Of a DNA stretch of 37,673 bases, positions 24,896 to 33,398 are shown one piece after another. Source of the DNA: Chitinophaga pinensis (lineage in GTDB: Bacteria > Bacteroidota > Bacteroidia > Flavobacteriales_D > Crocinitomicaceae); contig CALPMC020000021.1 of NCBI GenBank assembly GCA_943324565.2, positions 1 through 37,673 on the forward strand, read 5' to 3'. The notes under the pieces were generated by a model. That model searched no databases and was not told the origin of the DNA. It saw only the letters and a program-made list of their open reading frames with translations. Numbering within the stretch: the stretch's first letter is position 1; each line of letters opens with the position of its first letter. A program made the translations under genes and the position numbers.

Positions 24896-25882
24896 TTAAT
24901 TCCTTTTAATTAATCTGTATATTTTTCTGGTTAACTTCCAAATTTTGAGTTTAAAATGCGACAAATTATCTCCTTTAATTCCTAACAAAAATAATTTGGT
25001 TTGTGGACGAACAAGGTTTGTTGCTTTTAAAAATTGAATGTGATCAATAGAAAGTCTTTCATTTATTAATCCAAGTGCCTCAGCTTTGTATTGCTCTTGA
25101 ATATTGTCAAACATTCCGTGAAAGAAATTCAACTGTTGAGTGTAAAACTGATGTTTATAGGTTTCGAACAATTTTTCATCCTTTAAATACTTCTCAACTA
25201 CATCCATCACAAAAACGAGGTGAAACAATTTTTTATCTTTTTTAGCTGTTGTTGCTTCATTTTGTTGACGATAATAAGCTAATCGTTCAGGAAGAACCTC
25301 AATTTTTGACAATTTAGTGATTAGGTGCCAATGTACAGGGATATCTTGACGAGTAAAACCTTTGGGGAAATGTATTCCTAAAGATTTTGCCTTTTCCGTC
25401 CGCAATAATTTCACCCAAGTAAAAGAAGGTCGTTGAAGTAAAGCTATTTTATCAGATGTATCAAAATTTAATAAATCAGACCGTATAGCTTTTAATTTTT
25501 CAATTTCATTGGGTTGGTAAAAAGTTACATAGTCCCAAAGAACCAAATCTGCTTGTGTTTTATCAGCCAAATTAACCGCTTTTTCAAACAAGGTTAAATC
25601 ATAAAAATCATCTCCGTCTAAAAAAGTTACGTATTCACCTTTTGCGAGTTGCAAAGACAAATTCCTAGCCACCGCTAATCCTTCATTTACCTCTTTCTCC
25701 ACAATTTGAATGCGTTTGTCTGTTAAAGCGAATTCTTTTAATATAGAAACTGTACTATCCTTAGAACCATCATCAATACAAATTACCTCAAAGTCTTGAA
25801 ACGTTTGATTCAAAATGCTTTCCATGCTTTCACGAATGAAATTTTGGACGTTGTAGGTTGCTATGGTTATTGACAGCTTCAA
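24896..25882 (-). CDS. GT2-family glycosyltransferase (TTG start)
   Basis: GT-A inverting glycosyltransferase: MKLSITIATYNVQNFIRESM, DDGS at residues 37-40 and FLDGDDFYD near 87-95. The start is TTG at 25882: the preceding codons contain a stop (TAG at 25888-25886), and the next in-frame ATG would remove the conserved first strand. TTG overlaps the TGA stop of the upstream GT8 gene as TTGA, the counterpart of the ATGA overlaps elsewhere in the operon. 328 residues with a long helical C-terminus; specificity unknown. Confidence 0.9.
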   Translation of the reverse strand: MKLSITIATYNVQNFIRESMESILNQTFQDFEVICIDDGSKDSTVSILKEFALTDKRIQIVEKEVNEGLAVARNLSLQLAKGEYVTFLDGDDFYDLTLFEKAVNLADKTQADLVLWDYVTFYQPNEIEKLKAIRSDLLNFDTSDKIALLQRPSFTWVKLLRTEKAKSLGIHFPKGFTRQDIPVHWHLITKLSKIEVLPERLAYYRQQNEATTAKKDKKLFHLVFVMDVVEKYLKDEKLFETYKHQFYTQQLNFFHGMFDNIQEQYKAEALGLINERLSIDHIQFLKATNLVRPQTKLFLLGIKGDNLSHFKLKIWKLTRKIYRLIKRN

Positions 25883-26832
25883 TTTCTATTATTTAAATGA
25901 AAGGTTTTTTTAAAAAATTGTTTGAATTTAACTACCTTGTTAATAAAAGAACCTTTAAATCTCTTTTTGAAAGGTATATCTTTAAAATATTTCTGTAAAA
26001 AATAATCATATAAATCAGTATTTTCTTTCAAAAAAACCCACCAAACATCTGATTGGTTTAAGTACTTTGAATGCCAGGGTTTTGATGCTGTAAAATGATA
26101 AACAATAGGTGTTTCTAAAAGCAAATTTTCATTAAACAACCCCCATTTATAAGCTTCATCTTCTCTTAATGGGTAAGTCATATTATACTTTGGGGGTAAA
26201 AAATGAATTTTATTTTTACAAGTAAAATTTAATATATCCTGATCATGAAATTCCCATTGATTTTTAGATAGATCTATCCATTTTTCCCAAATCTTTGTTT
26301 TTCGAATTTCTTTCAAATTCATTATTAAAAAACCAGAATTAATATATTCATCTTTTAAATCAAAAAAATATTTACTCCAATAATCAAATTTCAACATAAG
26401 ACTATCAAAAACTTGATGAATATATAAATTTTTAACACCTGCTAATATATTCTTTTTTAAATCAACTTCAAACAACTCCTTAAGGTCACCATTAAATAAA
26501 ATATCAACATCTGCGTAAATAACTTTATCTTCAAGTGGGATAAGTTCATGCAGCATCAATCTGTAATAGGCTGCTTGGGTTATTTTACGGTGCACGTGGG
26601 CTTGATTAAAATGATTATTTGCTTTTAAAAAAATTATTTCATGTCTCTGATTTTTTGATAATTGTATTATACTATCTAAGTTCTTTTCGTCAATATCATT
26701 ACTTACAATACAATATACTTTGTAAATTGTATTATCGAGTGCATACTTAAACAATGAAGTTATTGTTACTTTAATCGGAATTGAAAAATTATTGTCAAAT
26801 GCAAAAACAATAGGTACGTAGGTCAATTTCAT
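25879..26832 (-). CDS. GT8-family glycosyltransferase (LgtC-like)
   Basis: Retaining GT-A enzyme. Signatures: VPIVFAFDNNF at residues 6-16, TQAAYYRLMLHELIP near 85-99, the DxD metal site in IYADVDILFNGD near 105-116, INSGFLIMNL, HDQDILN, and the C-terminal VYHFTASKPWH with the second metal-binding histidine. LgtC-type members usually transfer galactose or glucose from UDP donors. ATGA overlap with the GT2 gene upstream. The DNA here is more AT-rich than the housekeeping genes. Confidence 0.92.
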   Translation of the reverse strand: MKLTYVPIVFAFDNNFSIPIKVTITSLFKYALDNTIYKVYCIVSNDIDEKNLDSIIQLSKNQRHEIIFLKANNHFNQAHVHRKITQAAYYRLMLHELIPLEDKVIYADVDILFNGDLKELFEVDLKKNILAGVKNLYIHQVFDSLMLKFDYWSKYFFDLKDEYINSGFLIMNLKEIRKTKIWEKWIDLSKNQWEFHDQDILNFTCKNKIHFLPPKYNMTYPLREDEAYKWGLFNENLLLETPIVYHFTASKPWHSKYLNQSDVWWVFLKENTDLYDYFLQKYFKDIPFKKRFKGSFINKVVKFKQFFKKTFHLNNRN

Positions 26833-27731
26833 TTCTTTTTAATAAAATAATTAAAAGCTTTAAAAATTAATTTTGGTTTGAAATATATTGCCCTAAACAA
26901 ATAATAAAAACATAAAATACTTCTTTTTTTAAAATATAAAACAAATAAAGTCATACTATTATCGACAAATAAATCATTCATAATATCTTTAGAAATGCTT
27001 TTAAATTTACTTTGAATGTAGATTAATTGCTTATAATTTTTCTTTTTAGCCAATATTTCATTCGTTCTAATTCTTGAAATTGAAACGCCATTAGAATGAA
27101 TCCGATAAACAGACATAACATCTACCATACCCATAACTTTTCCTTTTTCTGAACATTCTAAAAAAAGTATTTGATCACCATTAGCAATTAATTTATTCTT
27201 GAGCGTATTCATGTTTAATATATTCCGAAACATAACCGTTGATGTTTGAAAAAGCCTTCCTTTAATAATTTCATTAATTGAATATTGTCTGTTTTCAATA
27301 ATTCCAAGTTTAAATTCATAATCTTCAATTTCAATTTTAATATTTGCACTATGAAAACACAAACTAAAATCTTCATTTTTTTCCAAAAAATCCACTTGTT
27401 TTTGTAGTTTGTTTGGGTCTGTCCAATAATCATCTCCTTCACAAAAAGCTATATATTTTCCTTTGCATCTTGGATAATTAAAATTAGGTGCAATTACATT
27501 AACACCCTTAGAATATTGATTTTCAGTTTGAATCAAGGGGAAGATTTTTGTTGGATACTTAGTGGCATACTCAAGAATAATTTCACTCGTTCCATCTGTT
27601 GACGCGTCATCATGAATAATTATTTCGAATTCAAAACTTGTTTTTTGCATCAAAAAACCATCCAGACATTCACTAATAAAAGCTGCATGATTATAGGTAA
27701 TACAAGAAATAGAAACTAAAGGATGATTCAT
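26829..27731 (-). CDS. GT2-family glycosyltransferase
   Basis: GT-A enzyme of the type often annotated as capsular glycosyltransferase: LVSISCITYNHAAFISECLDG, IIIHDDASTDGTSE near residues 37-50, and FCEGDDYWTDPNKLQKQVDFL around 97-117, a motif common in Bacteroidota GT2 proteins. The C-terminal part is basic and hydrophobic. Four-base ATGA overlaps on both sides. The gene is strikingly AT-rich: the 120 bases 26881-27000 contain 21 G or C by hand count. Confidence 0.9.
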   Translation of the reverse strand: MNHPLVSISCITYNHAAFISECLDGFLMQKTSFEFEIIIHDDASTDGTSEIILEYATKYPTKIFPLIQTENQYSKGVNVIAPNFNYPRCKGKYIAFCEGDDYWTDPNKLQKQVDFLEKNEDFSLCFHSANIKIEIEDYEFKLGIIENRQYSINEIIKGRLFQTSTVMFRNILNMNTLKNKLIANGDQILFLECSEKGKVMGMVDVMSVYRIHSNGVSISRIRTNEILAKKKNYKQLIYIQSKFKSISKDIMNDLFVDNSMTLFVLYFKKRSILCFYYLFRAIYFKPKLIFKAFNYFIKKK

Positions 27732-28222
27732 TTACTCTTAAAATGCTTTGCTGGATTTCCAAACCAAATTTCATTATCTCCAACATTGTTTCTAACTTGA
27801 GAGCAAGCTCCAATTGTTGCGTTTTTGCCGATATTAAAACCTGGCATTAAAGTAACATTAGCTCCGATTAACGTATTGTCTCCAATATATCCAACCACTT
27901 TTTCATCTCCTTTCTCAAGTACTGGCGTATCAGTTAAAACAAAACCGTATTTGACAGTAACATTTTCTCCAATAGTTGCATTTGCAGAAATCGTACATCT
28001 ACTTCCGAACGTAGTCCAATTTCCTACCTTTACATTATCTCTAATTTCGCAATAAGCTGTGAATTTACAATTTGAACCTATAACAGCACCTTTTTTAACA
28101 ATACAGTAATTTCCTATCGTTGTATTATCCCCAATTATTACATCATCTTCAATTATACAAAAATGTCCGATTTTGACATTTTTCCCAATTATTGCTTTTT
28201 CTGAAATGATACTAGTGCTCAT
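27728..28222 (-). CDS. left-handed beta-helix acyltransferase (WbpD/WlbB-like)
   Basis: 164 residues made almost wholly of hexapeptide repeats (for example SEKAIIGKNVKIGHFCIIEDDVIIG), ending NNVGDNEIWFGNPAKHFK. This architecture fits small N-acetyltransferases that acetylate amino groups on UDP- or dTDP-sugars, such as WbpD, WlbB or QdtC. It lies in a module with a second beta-helix acyltransferase and a sugar aminotransferase. The GNPAKHF end is a family trait for acetyl-CoA-dependent members. Substrate not determined. Confidence 0.87.
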   Translation of the reverse strand: MSTSIISEKAIIGKNVKIGHFCIIEDDVIIGDNTTIGNYCIVKKGAVIGSNCKFTAYCEIRDNVKVGNWTTFGSRCTISANATIGENVTVKYGFVLTDTPVLEKGDEKVVGYIGDNTLIGANVTLMPGFNIGKNATIGACSQVRNNVGDNEIWFGNPAKHFKSK

Positions 28223-28242
28223 AATTTATAGTATTTATTAGA

Positions 28243-29187
28243 TTACTTATTTTTAAATGGTTTAGGTGCTCCGTTTGGTTTTGAATCGAAATTATTTTTC
28301 TTTATAACTTTTGCTGGAACACCAGCAAGTGTACAAAATTCCTCCTCATTGCTTTTATTTACAACAGCACCGGCACCAACAATCGTATTGTCTGCAATTT
28401 TCACACTTGAAGATATAACACAAGCACTTCCTAAAAAACATCTGTTACCAATTACTGCGTTGCCAGCAATACTAACATTATTTGCCATGTGAACTTCACT
28501 CATAATTTGTGCACCATGTCCAATCTTAGTTCCATGAGCAATAACAGTTCCTTTTCCAATTAATGTATTTTCAGACAATGATCCTTTTACAACAGTTATA
28601 TCAGTTGCTAAGCTGCAATTTTCCTCAATCACAACACCACCCATCTGTGGCTGAATTACTCTATTTCCATTTTCATCCCAAATCCATGCTAAACCTCCTG
28701 CACCAATAACTGAATTGCTATCTATGAAAACATTTTTTCTTAAAACAACATTATCCTCAATCACAACATTGTGTTTAATAACCACTCCTTCTTCAATTTC
28801 ACATTCGCCAATAACACAATTTTCACCAATAGAAATGTTCTTTGCTAATTTCGCTTTCGGGTTGATTTTTGTTGTTTGTGCTATTTCAAAAATAATAGGT
28901 TTATTAGCTAAACTACAAAGTTTGTAATGAACTAATTGCGGATTTGAGACAACTATTAAGCAATTATTAGTTTTGGCTTTTTTATTTGAAACAACAACAC
29001 TGTTTGTGATTTCAAATTTTGAGAGAGATTCTACATTTTCTAAATAGAAAATCCCTTTTTTAACAATACTTTTTACACTAGCAAAAGTAAAATCATCTTC
29101 AATATCAATTCCATTCAAAACTAGCTCGAAGTCTATTTTGTTATCCTTCAAAAAATCTATAAGATTTTTAATTTTTAGATTTTTCAT
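28243..29187 (-). CDS. LpxD-like N-acyltransferase
   Basis: 314 residues: an LpxD-type N-terminal uridine-binding-like domain (residues 1-100, with YLENVESLSKF and LIVVSNPQLVHYKLCSL) followed by a long left-handed beta-helix. The segment AGGLAWIWDENGNRVIQPQMGG occupies the place of the LpxD loop that ends in IPQ-G-V-I, and KIGHGAQI replaces the LpxD catalytic HNVxIG region, keeping a histidine. A lipid A LpxD would not normally lie in a capsule operon, so N-acylation of an amino sugar made by the aminotransferase is more likely. Acyl donor (acetyl-CoA or acyl-ACP) cannot be told from sequence. Confidence 0.82.
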   Translation of the reverse strand: MKNLKIKNLIDFLKDNKIDFELVLNGIDIEDDFTFASVKSIVKKGIFYLENVESLSKFEITNSVVVSNKKAKTNNCLIVVSNPQLVHYKLCSLANKPIIFEIAQTTKINPKAKLAKNISIGENCVIGECEIEEGVVIKHNVVIEDNVVLRKNVFIDSNSVIGAGGLAWIWDENGNRVIQPQMGGVVIEENCSLATDITVVKGSLSENTLIGKGTVIAHGTKIGHGAQIMSEVHMANNVSIAGNAVIGNRCFLGSACVISSSVKIADNTIVGAGAVVNKSNEEEFCTLAGVPAKVIKKNNFDSKPNGAPKPFKNK

Positions 29188-30251
29188 GAATTAATTATTT
29201 TTGAAATCAGTTCAATTTGGTCTTTTTTCAACCCAACATAAAGTGGTAAACATATTATTCTTGAAGCAATACTCTCGCTAATTGGCATTGAATTACCTTT
29301 CGCGTAGGCAATTGTATTCAAGGATGGATAAAAATACCTTCTCGGAAAAATATTTTGGTTATTTAATTTTTCTAGAATAATCAATAATTCTTCTGATGAT
29401 TTAAAAACAATTGGATAATAACTGTGATTCCAATTAGTACCTTCTCTCAATTCTATTTTTTTAATTTTAGAGAAATCAAGCAGTTCATCGTATAATTCTG
29501 TTATATTTTTTCGTTGAGAAATAATTTCATTTAGATGTGGAAAAACAGCCAAGCCCATAGCTGCATGTAATTCACTTATTTTTCCATTAATACCTAATCC
29601 ATGAAATTCTAACGGACCATTATGTCCAAAATTATGACTGTAATAAATTTTATGAAACAATTCTGAATCTTTGCAAAAAACAGCTCCTCCTTCACCAGTA
29701 TGAAATAACTTTGTGGCATGAAAACTACATGTACTTATATCTCCATATTCAAAAATACTTTTTCCTTTATATTGAACACCAAAACAATGAGCAGCATCAT
29801 AGATTACTTTAAGGTTGTGTTTTGCTGCTATTCGTTGTATTTCGTCAATGTCGCATGGATTTCCAAAAACATGAGTCGCTAAAATACAAGTTGTTTTTGA
29901 TGTTATCTCAGCTTCTATTTTTGAAGCATCAATCGTTAGGTTGTTTGGATTAATATCAACAAAAACAGGGGTGCAATTTTCCCAAACGATTGCGGCTGTT
30001 GTTGCCACATAGCTAAAGGGTGTTGTAATAATTTCTCCTCTATTTCCTAAAAGTTTTAAAGCAATTTGAAGTGGGATTGTTCCGTTATTTGTAACTAGAA
30101 TATTCGAAACATTCAAATGGCTTTTGAGTTTAGATTCCAATTCCAACACTAGCTGTCCTCTATTAGTTAACCATTCAGCTTTAAACGCTCGACCAACGAT
30201 GTCGGAATATTCTTCTATTGGTGGTAAAAAGGATTTGGTTACTGGAATCAT
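29184..30251 (-). CDS. DegT/DnrJ/EryC1-family sugar aminotransferase (VioA/FdtB-like)
   Basis: PLP-dependent nucleotide-sugar aminotransferase. N-terminus MIPVTKSFLPPIEEYSDIV resembles VioA and relatives. Conserved points: NNGTIPLQIALK near residues 55-67, ATHVFGNPCDIDEI near 125-138, the PLP aspartate D152 in YDAAHCFG, and the Schiff-base lysine K181 in CSFHATKLFHTGEGG. It would aminate a 3- or 4-keto-6-deoxy nucleotide sugar; the matching dehydratase (for instance RmlB) is not in the window. ATGA overlaps with both neighbours tie it to the LpxD-like acyltransferase and the flippase. Confidence 0.9.
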   Translation of the reverse strand: MIPVTKSFLPPIEEYSDIVGRAFKAEWLTNRGQLVLELESKLKSHLNVSNILVTNNGTIPLQIALKLLGNRGEIITTPFSYVATTAAIVWENCTPVFVDINPNNLTIDASKIEAEITSKTTCILATHVFGNPCDIDEIQRIAAKHNLKVIYDAAHCFGVQYKGKSIFEYGDISTCSFHATKLFHTGEGGAVFCKDSELFHKIYYSHNFGHNGPLEFHGLGINGKISELHAAMGLAVFPHLNEIISQRKNITELYDELLDFSKIKKIELREGTNWNHSYYPIVFKSSEELLIILEKLNNQNIFPRRYFYPSLNTIAYAKGNSMPISESIASRIICLPLYVGLKKDQIELISKIINS

Positions 30252-31687
30252 TTTTTCTGTAAAATATTTTTAAACTCTGTGAGTGCTTGTATTTTTAAAT
30301 AGTAAGACAAGATAATAAAAAGAATTAAACCAATTAAAAAATTTAATAATAATCTTAAAAAATCTATAAGATTTGGTTTAAAAACATACGTATCGATTAA
30401 GTAAATTATACTACCCGAAAAAGCTGCAATTATGACAATTGGCAGAACATCTTTTAATTGCTCGAACGCATTATACCCAATATATTTACCTGAATAATAA
30501 TTATTTAAAAAAAAAGCTATTGTTGAAGTTATTGTGCTTCCTATTAACAAACCAAAAATTCCAAATTGGAAAGATATGACTAACATTATCACCACAATTA
30601 CTTTCTTTATTAATTCCAATTTTAAGAATAAATCACTACGACCTTTAACATTCAAAATTTGTAAATTATAAGAATGCAATGGGTACAAAATACCGTTGAA
30701 GCATAAAATTTGAAAATACGGGACAGCAGGGAGCCACTTTTCAGTAAACAGAAATCGGAATAAAGGTTCAGCTAAAACTCCCATAAAAATAAGAGTTGGT
30801 GCAATCAAAAAAGTAACCATTTGCATCATTTTTTTATAAACTGATTTCAATTTTTCGTTATCATGTTGAATTTTTGCAAATAAAGGAAATGAAACTTTAG
30901 AAAGAATCATACTAAGATTTACGACAGGAAACATTTGTAATGTACTTGCGCGATTATAAAAACCAACTTGAGCAGGTAAGAAATATCGACCAATAATTAT
31001 TGCATAAATGTTAGTGAACAATATATCAATTGTACCTGACAACATTATTTTAAAACCATAATTGAAATGAATTTTAAACTTTTCTGCACTAAATTTTAAA
31101 ATTGGAATCCATTTTGAGTGATACCAGAGTTGTATTGTAGAAAGTCCCGAATAGATTAAATAATACCAAACCAAACTCCAAACCCCATATCCATTGTAAG
31201 CCAAGGAAATTCCAATTGTACTACTAATAATCATTGAAGGTATAGCAGCAATCATTTGGGTTTTAAAGTCCATTTGCTTTGTCAACCTGGCTAATTGTAC
31301 AGCTGAAAAAGCATTAATTATAAATACAACACCATAAATTTGAATTATTTCAGCTAATTGCGATTGATTATAAAACTTTGCTATCAAGGGTGCAGAAAAA
31401 TAAAGTATTCCATAAACAACAAAACTTCCTAATAAATTAAAGTAAAAAACGGTTGAATAGTCTAACTCATCCAAATTGTCACTTCTTATTAGCGAGTTCG
31501 TTAAACCGCTTTTTATAACCCCGTCACCCAAAGCTATAAAAACACTAATCATAGCAATCAAACCAAATTCTTGTGGAGAAAGCAATCTTGCTAAAATCAA
31601 AGAAGTTAAAAAAGCAATTCCTTGTTTACCAAATTGTTGAATAGTAGTCCAAAAAAAACCTGAAACTGCTTGTTTTTTAAGTGTCAT
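30248..31687 (-). CDS. wzx: Wzx-type oligosaccharide flippase
   Basis: Polysaccharide transporter (PST/WzxC type) of 479 residues with 12-14 hydrophobic helices. The first 45 residues, KKQAVSGFFWTTIQQFGKQG then LARLLSPQEFGLIAM, are the hallmark N-terminus of WzxC/TuaB-like proteins. It would flip the undecaprenyl-linked repeat unit to the periplasm for the EpsG-type polymerase. Coupled by ATGA to both neighbours. Confidence 0.92.
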   Translation of the reverse strand: MTLKKQAVSGFFWTTIQQFGKQGIAFLTSLILARLLSPQEFGLIAMISVFIALGDGVIKSGLTNSLIRSDNLDELDYSTVFYFNLLGSFVVYGILYFSAPLIAKFYNQSQLAEIIQIYGVVFIINAFSAVQLARLTKQMDFKTQMIAAIPSMIISSTIGISLAYNGYGVWSLVWYYLIYSGLSTIQLWYHSKWIPILKFSAEKFKIHFNYGFKIMLSGTIDILFTNIYAIIIGRYFLPAQVGFYNRASTLQMFPVVNLSMILSKVSFPLFAKIQHDNEKLKSVYKKMMQMVTFLIAPTLIFMGVLAEPLFRFLFTEKWLPAVPYFQILCFNGILYPLHSYNLQILNVKGRSDLFLKLELIKKVIVVIMLVISFQFGIFGLLIGSTITSTIAFFLNNYYSGKYIGYNAFEQLKDVLPIVIIAAFSGSIIYLIDTYVFKPNLIDFLRLLLNFLIGLILFIILSYYLKIQALTEFKNILQKK

Positions 31688-32691
31688 TTATGGGTGGAAT
31701 AATACATTTTATACCAAGAAATAAACTTCATAATTCCTTCTGAAACTTCGACGGATGCTTTATAATTGTATTCTTTTTCAAATTCTGAAGTATCAGCCCA
31801 AGTTCTTTCAACATCACCTGGTTGCATAGGATACAATTCCCGTTTAAACTTCAAATTTGTTTCAACCTCAATTGCATCGATAAAATCAGTTAATTTTATT
31901 GGGTTTCCATTTCCGATGTTGTAGATTTCATAATTCTTCTCATTATTTTGAGTTAAAGTTGCAACAACGCCGTTTACAATATCATCAATGTAAGTGAAAT
32001 CACGATATAACTCACCTTGATTAAAAACCTTAATTGGTTTCTCGTTAAAAATGGCATCGGTAAATAAAAACATTGCCATATCTGGTCTTCCCCAAGGTCC
32101 GTAAACTGTAAAAAAACGTAAACCAATTGTTTGAATACCAAACAAATGAGAATAAGTATGTGCCATTAACTCATTTGCTTTTTTGGATGCTGCATACAAA
32201 CTTATTGGTTCATCTACTTTGTCTTTTGTACTAAATGGTACATTTTTACTATTACCGTAAACGCTCGAACTACTTGCGAAGACAAATTTCTTAACCATAA
32301 AATTGCGCATACACTCTAACAAGTTTAAGAATCCGATAATATTACTTTCTGCATAAACCATTGGATCTTCAATACTGTAACGTACTCCAGCTTGAGCAGC
32401 TAAATTACAAACCGCATCAAATTCAAACTTTTGAAACAATTGTGGTAAATGAATTTGATCTTCTAGACTTATTTTTATAAACTGAAACTGAGAATTATAA
32501 ATTGTACTTTCTGATAATTTATGTTCAAAAACTTCCTCTATTCCTAGCTCTTTTAATCGAGCCATTTTTAATTTTATGTCATAATAACCATTGATATTAT
32601 CTAAACCAACAACCTCGTGACCTAACTTTAACAGTTTAACACATAAATGAAAACCAATAAATCCTGCCGCTCCCGTTACTAAAACCCTCAT
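31684..32691 (-). CDS. NAD-dependent UDP-glucuronate 4-epimerase
   Basis: First gene of the operon. Extended SDR epimerase with GAAGFIGFH at residues 7-15, SSSSVYG near 140-146 and YAASK with Y166 and K170. The sequence DNINGYYDIKLKMARLKELG near residue 31, AAQAGVRYSIEDP, and RFFTVYGPWGRPDMAMFLFTDAI are distinctive for UDP-glucuronate 4-epimerases (UDP-GlcA to UDP-GalA). This suggests a uronic acid in the polymer, which also fits a TupA-like ligase acting on a carboxylate. No ugd gene is present here, so UDP-GlcA must come from elsewhere in the genome. Confidence 0.9.
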   Translation of the reverse strand: MRVLVTGAAGFIGFHLCVKLLKLGHEVVGLDNINGYYDIKLKMARLKELGIEEVFEHKLSESTIYNSQFQFIKISLEDQIHLPQLFQKFEFDAVCNLAAQAGVRYSIEDPMVYAESNIIGFLNLLECMRNFMVKKFVFASSSSVYGNSKNVPFSTKDKVDEPISLYAASKKANELMAHTYSHLFGIQTIGLRFFTVYGPWGRPDMAMFLFTDAIFNEKPIKVFNQGELYRDFTYIDDIVNGVVATLTQNNEKNYEIYNIGNGNPIKLTDFIDAIEVETNLKFKRELYPMQPGDVERTWADTSEFEKEYNYKASVEVSEGIMKFISWYKMYYSTHK

Positions 32692-32754
32692 TTACAATTA
32701 ATTTAAAACAAATTACACACAAAAAAACGGTAGATTTTTGTATTATTATATCTA

Positions 32755-32762
32755 CAAAAATA
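32755..32762 (-). promoter_or_regulatory. possible promoter -7 box for the polysaccharide operon
   Basis: On the - strand TATTTTTG matches the flavobacterial -7 consensus TAnnTTTG, 64 bases upstream of the epimerase ATG. No TTG was found 17-19 bases further upstream, so the match is only half a promoter. It lies within a perfect 9-bp inverted repeat (ATTTTTGTA at 32734-32742 and TACAAAAAT at 32753-32761), which could be an operator. Confidence 0.3.
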
Positions 32763-32769
32763 ACAAATT

Positions 32770-32799
32770 TTAAAAAAATATATCTAAGGTAAAAACCTT
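32770..32799 (-). terminator. possible smpB terminator
   Basis: Twelve bases after the smpB stop, the - strand forms AAGGT-TTTT-ACCTT (32786-32799) and, after AGATATA, runs into seven T residues (32772-32778). The stem is only five base pairs, so this is a weak intrinsic-terminator candidate separating smpB from the polysaccharide operon. Confidence 0.4.
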
Positions 32800-32810
32800 T
32801 GTAACATATT

Positions 32811-33263
32811 TTATTTCTTCATCGCACGGTCCATTTCTCTGCGATCATCTTTTTCTTTCAAATCTTGGCGCTTGTCATGAAGTTTTTTCCCAGTTGCACA
32901 AGCAAAATCAACTTTAACCCAACCTTTTTCAGACAAGAATAATTTTAAAGGAACAAGTGTATTTCCTTTAATTTTTAGAAATTTTTCAATTGATATTATT
33001 TCTTTCTTGTTAAGTAACAATTTTCTATCAGCTTTTGGTTTATGATTATAAAATGAACCATTTACATATTCATTGATATGCATATTTCGAATCCAAACTT
33101 CACGGTTTTCACAAATACAGTAGGCCTCAAGAATACTCGCTTTTCCACTTCGAATACTTTTAATTTCAGTTCCAGACAATTGAATTCCAGCAGTAAATTG
33201 ATCCTCCAAATGGTATTCAAATTTTGCTTTTTTATTACGAATATTTAGTTCTTTCACTGACAT
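32811..33263 (-). CDS. smpB: SsrA-binding protein SmpB
   Basis: Partner of tmRNA in rescue of stalled ribosomes. The core is recognisable: NKKAKFEYHLEDQFTAGIQLSGTEIKSIRSGKASI, ICENREVWIRNMHINEY, and the C-terminal basic tail GKKLHDKRQDLKEKDDRREMDRAMKK, which enters the ribosomal A site. 150 residues, normal length. Divergent from recR; the two starts are 135 bases apart. Confidence 0.97.
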   Translation of the reverse strand: MSVKELNIRNKKAKFEYHLEDQFTAGIQLSGTEIKSIRSGKASILEAYCICENREVWIRNMHINEYVNGSFYNHKPKADRKLLLNKKEIISIEKFLKIKGNTLVPLKLFLSEKGWVKVDFACATGKKLHDKRQDLKEKDDRREMDRAMKK

Positions 33264-33267
33264 ATTG

Positions 33268-33275
33268 CAAATTTA
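33268..33275 (-). promoter_or_regulatory. possible -7 box directly in front of smpB
   Basis: TAAATTTG on the - strand fits TAnnTTTG and lies only four bases before the smpB ATG, so transcription from it would start at or next to the start codon, giving a nearly leaderless mRNA. No TTG is seen at the expected -33 distance, which lowers confidence. Confidence 0.3.
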
Positions 33276-33354
33276 AGAAAAACAACGAAAGCTTTACTTT
33301 TCAGATTTATCGAATGTCTGATTAATTGTTAATTTTAGATTTCAACCTGAAAGA

Positions 33355-33382
33355 TTAAATCGCGAAGATTTACTTAAATTTG
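33355..33382 (+). promoter_or_regulatory. likely promoter of recR
   Basis: TTA (33355-33357), 17 bases, then TAAATTTG (33375-33382). The second element is a full match to the flavobacterial -7 box TAnnTTTG and the first differs by one base from the -33 TTG. It ends 16 bases before the recR ATG at 33399, leaving a very short leader. Confidence 0.45.
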
Positions 33383-33398
33383 ACTCGAAAAAAAACAG

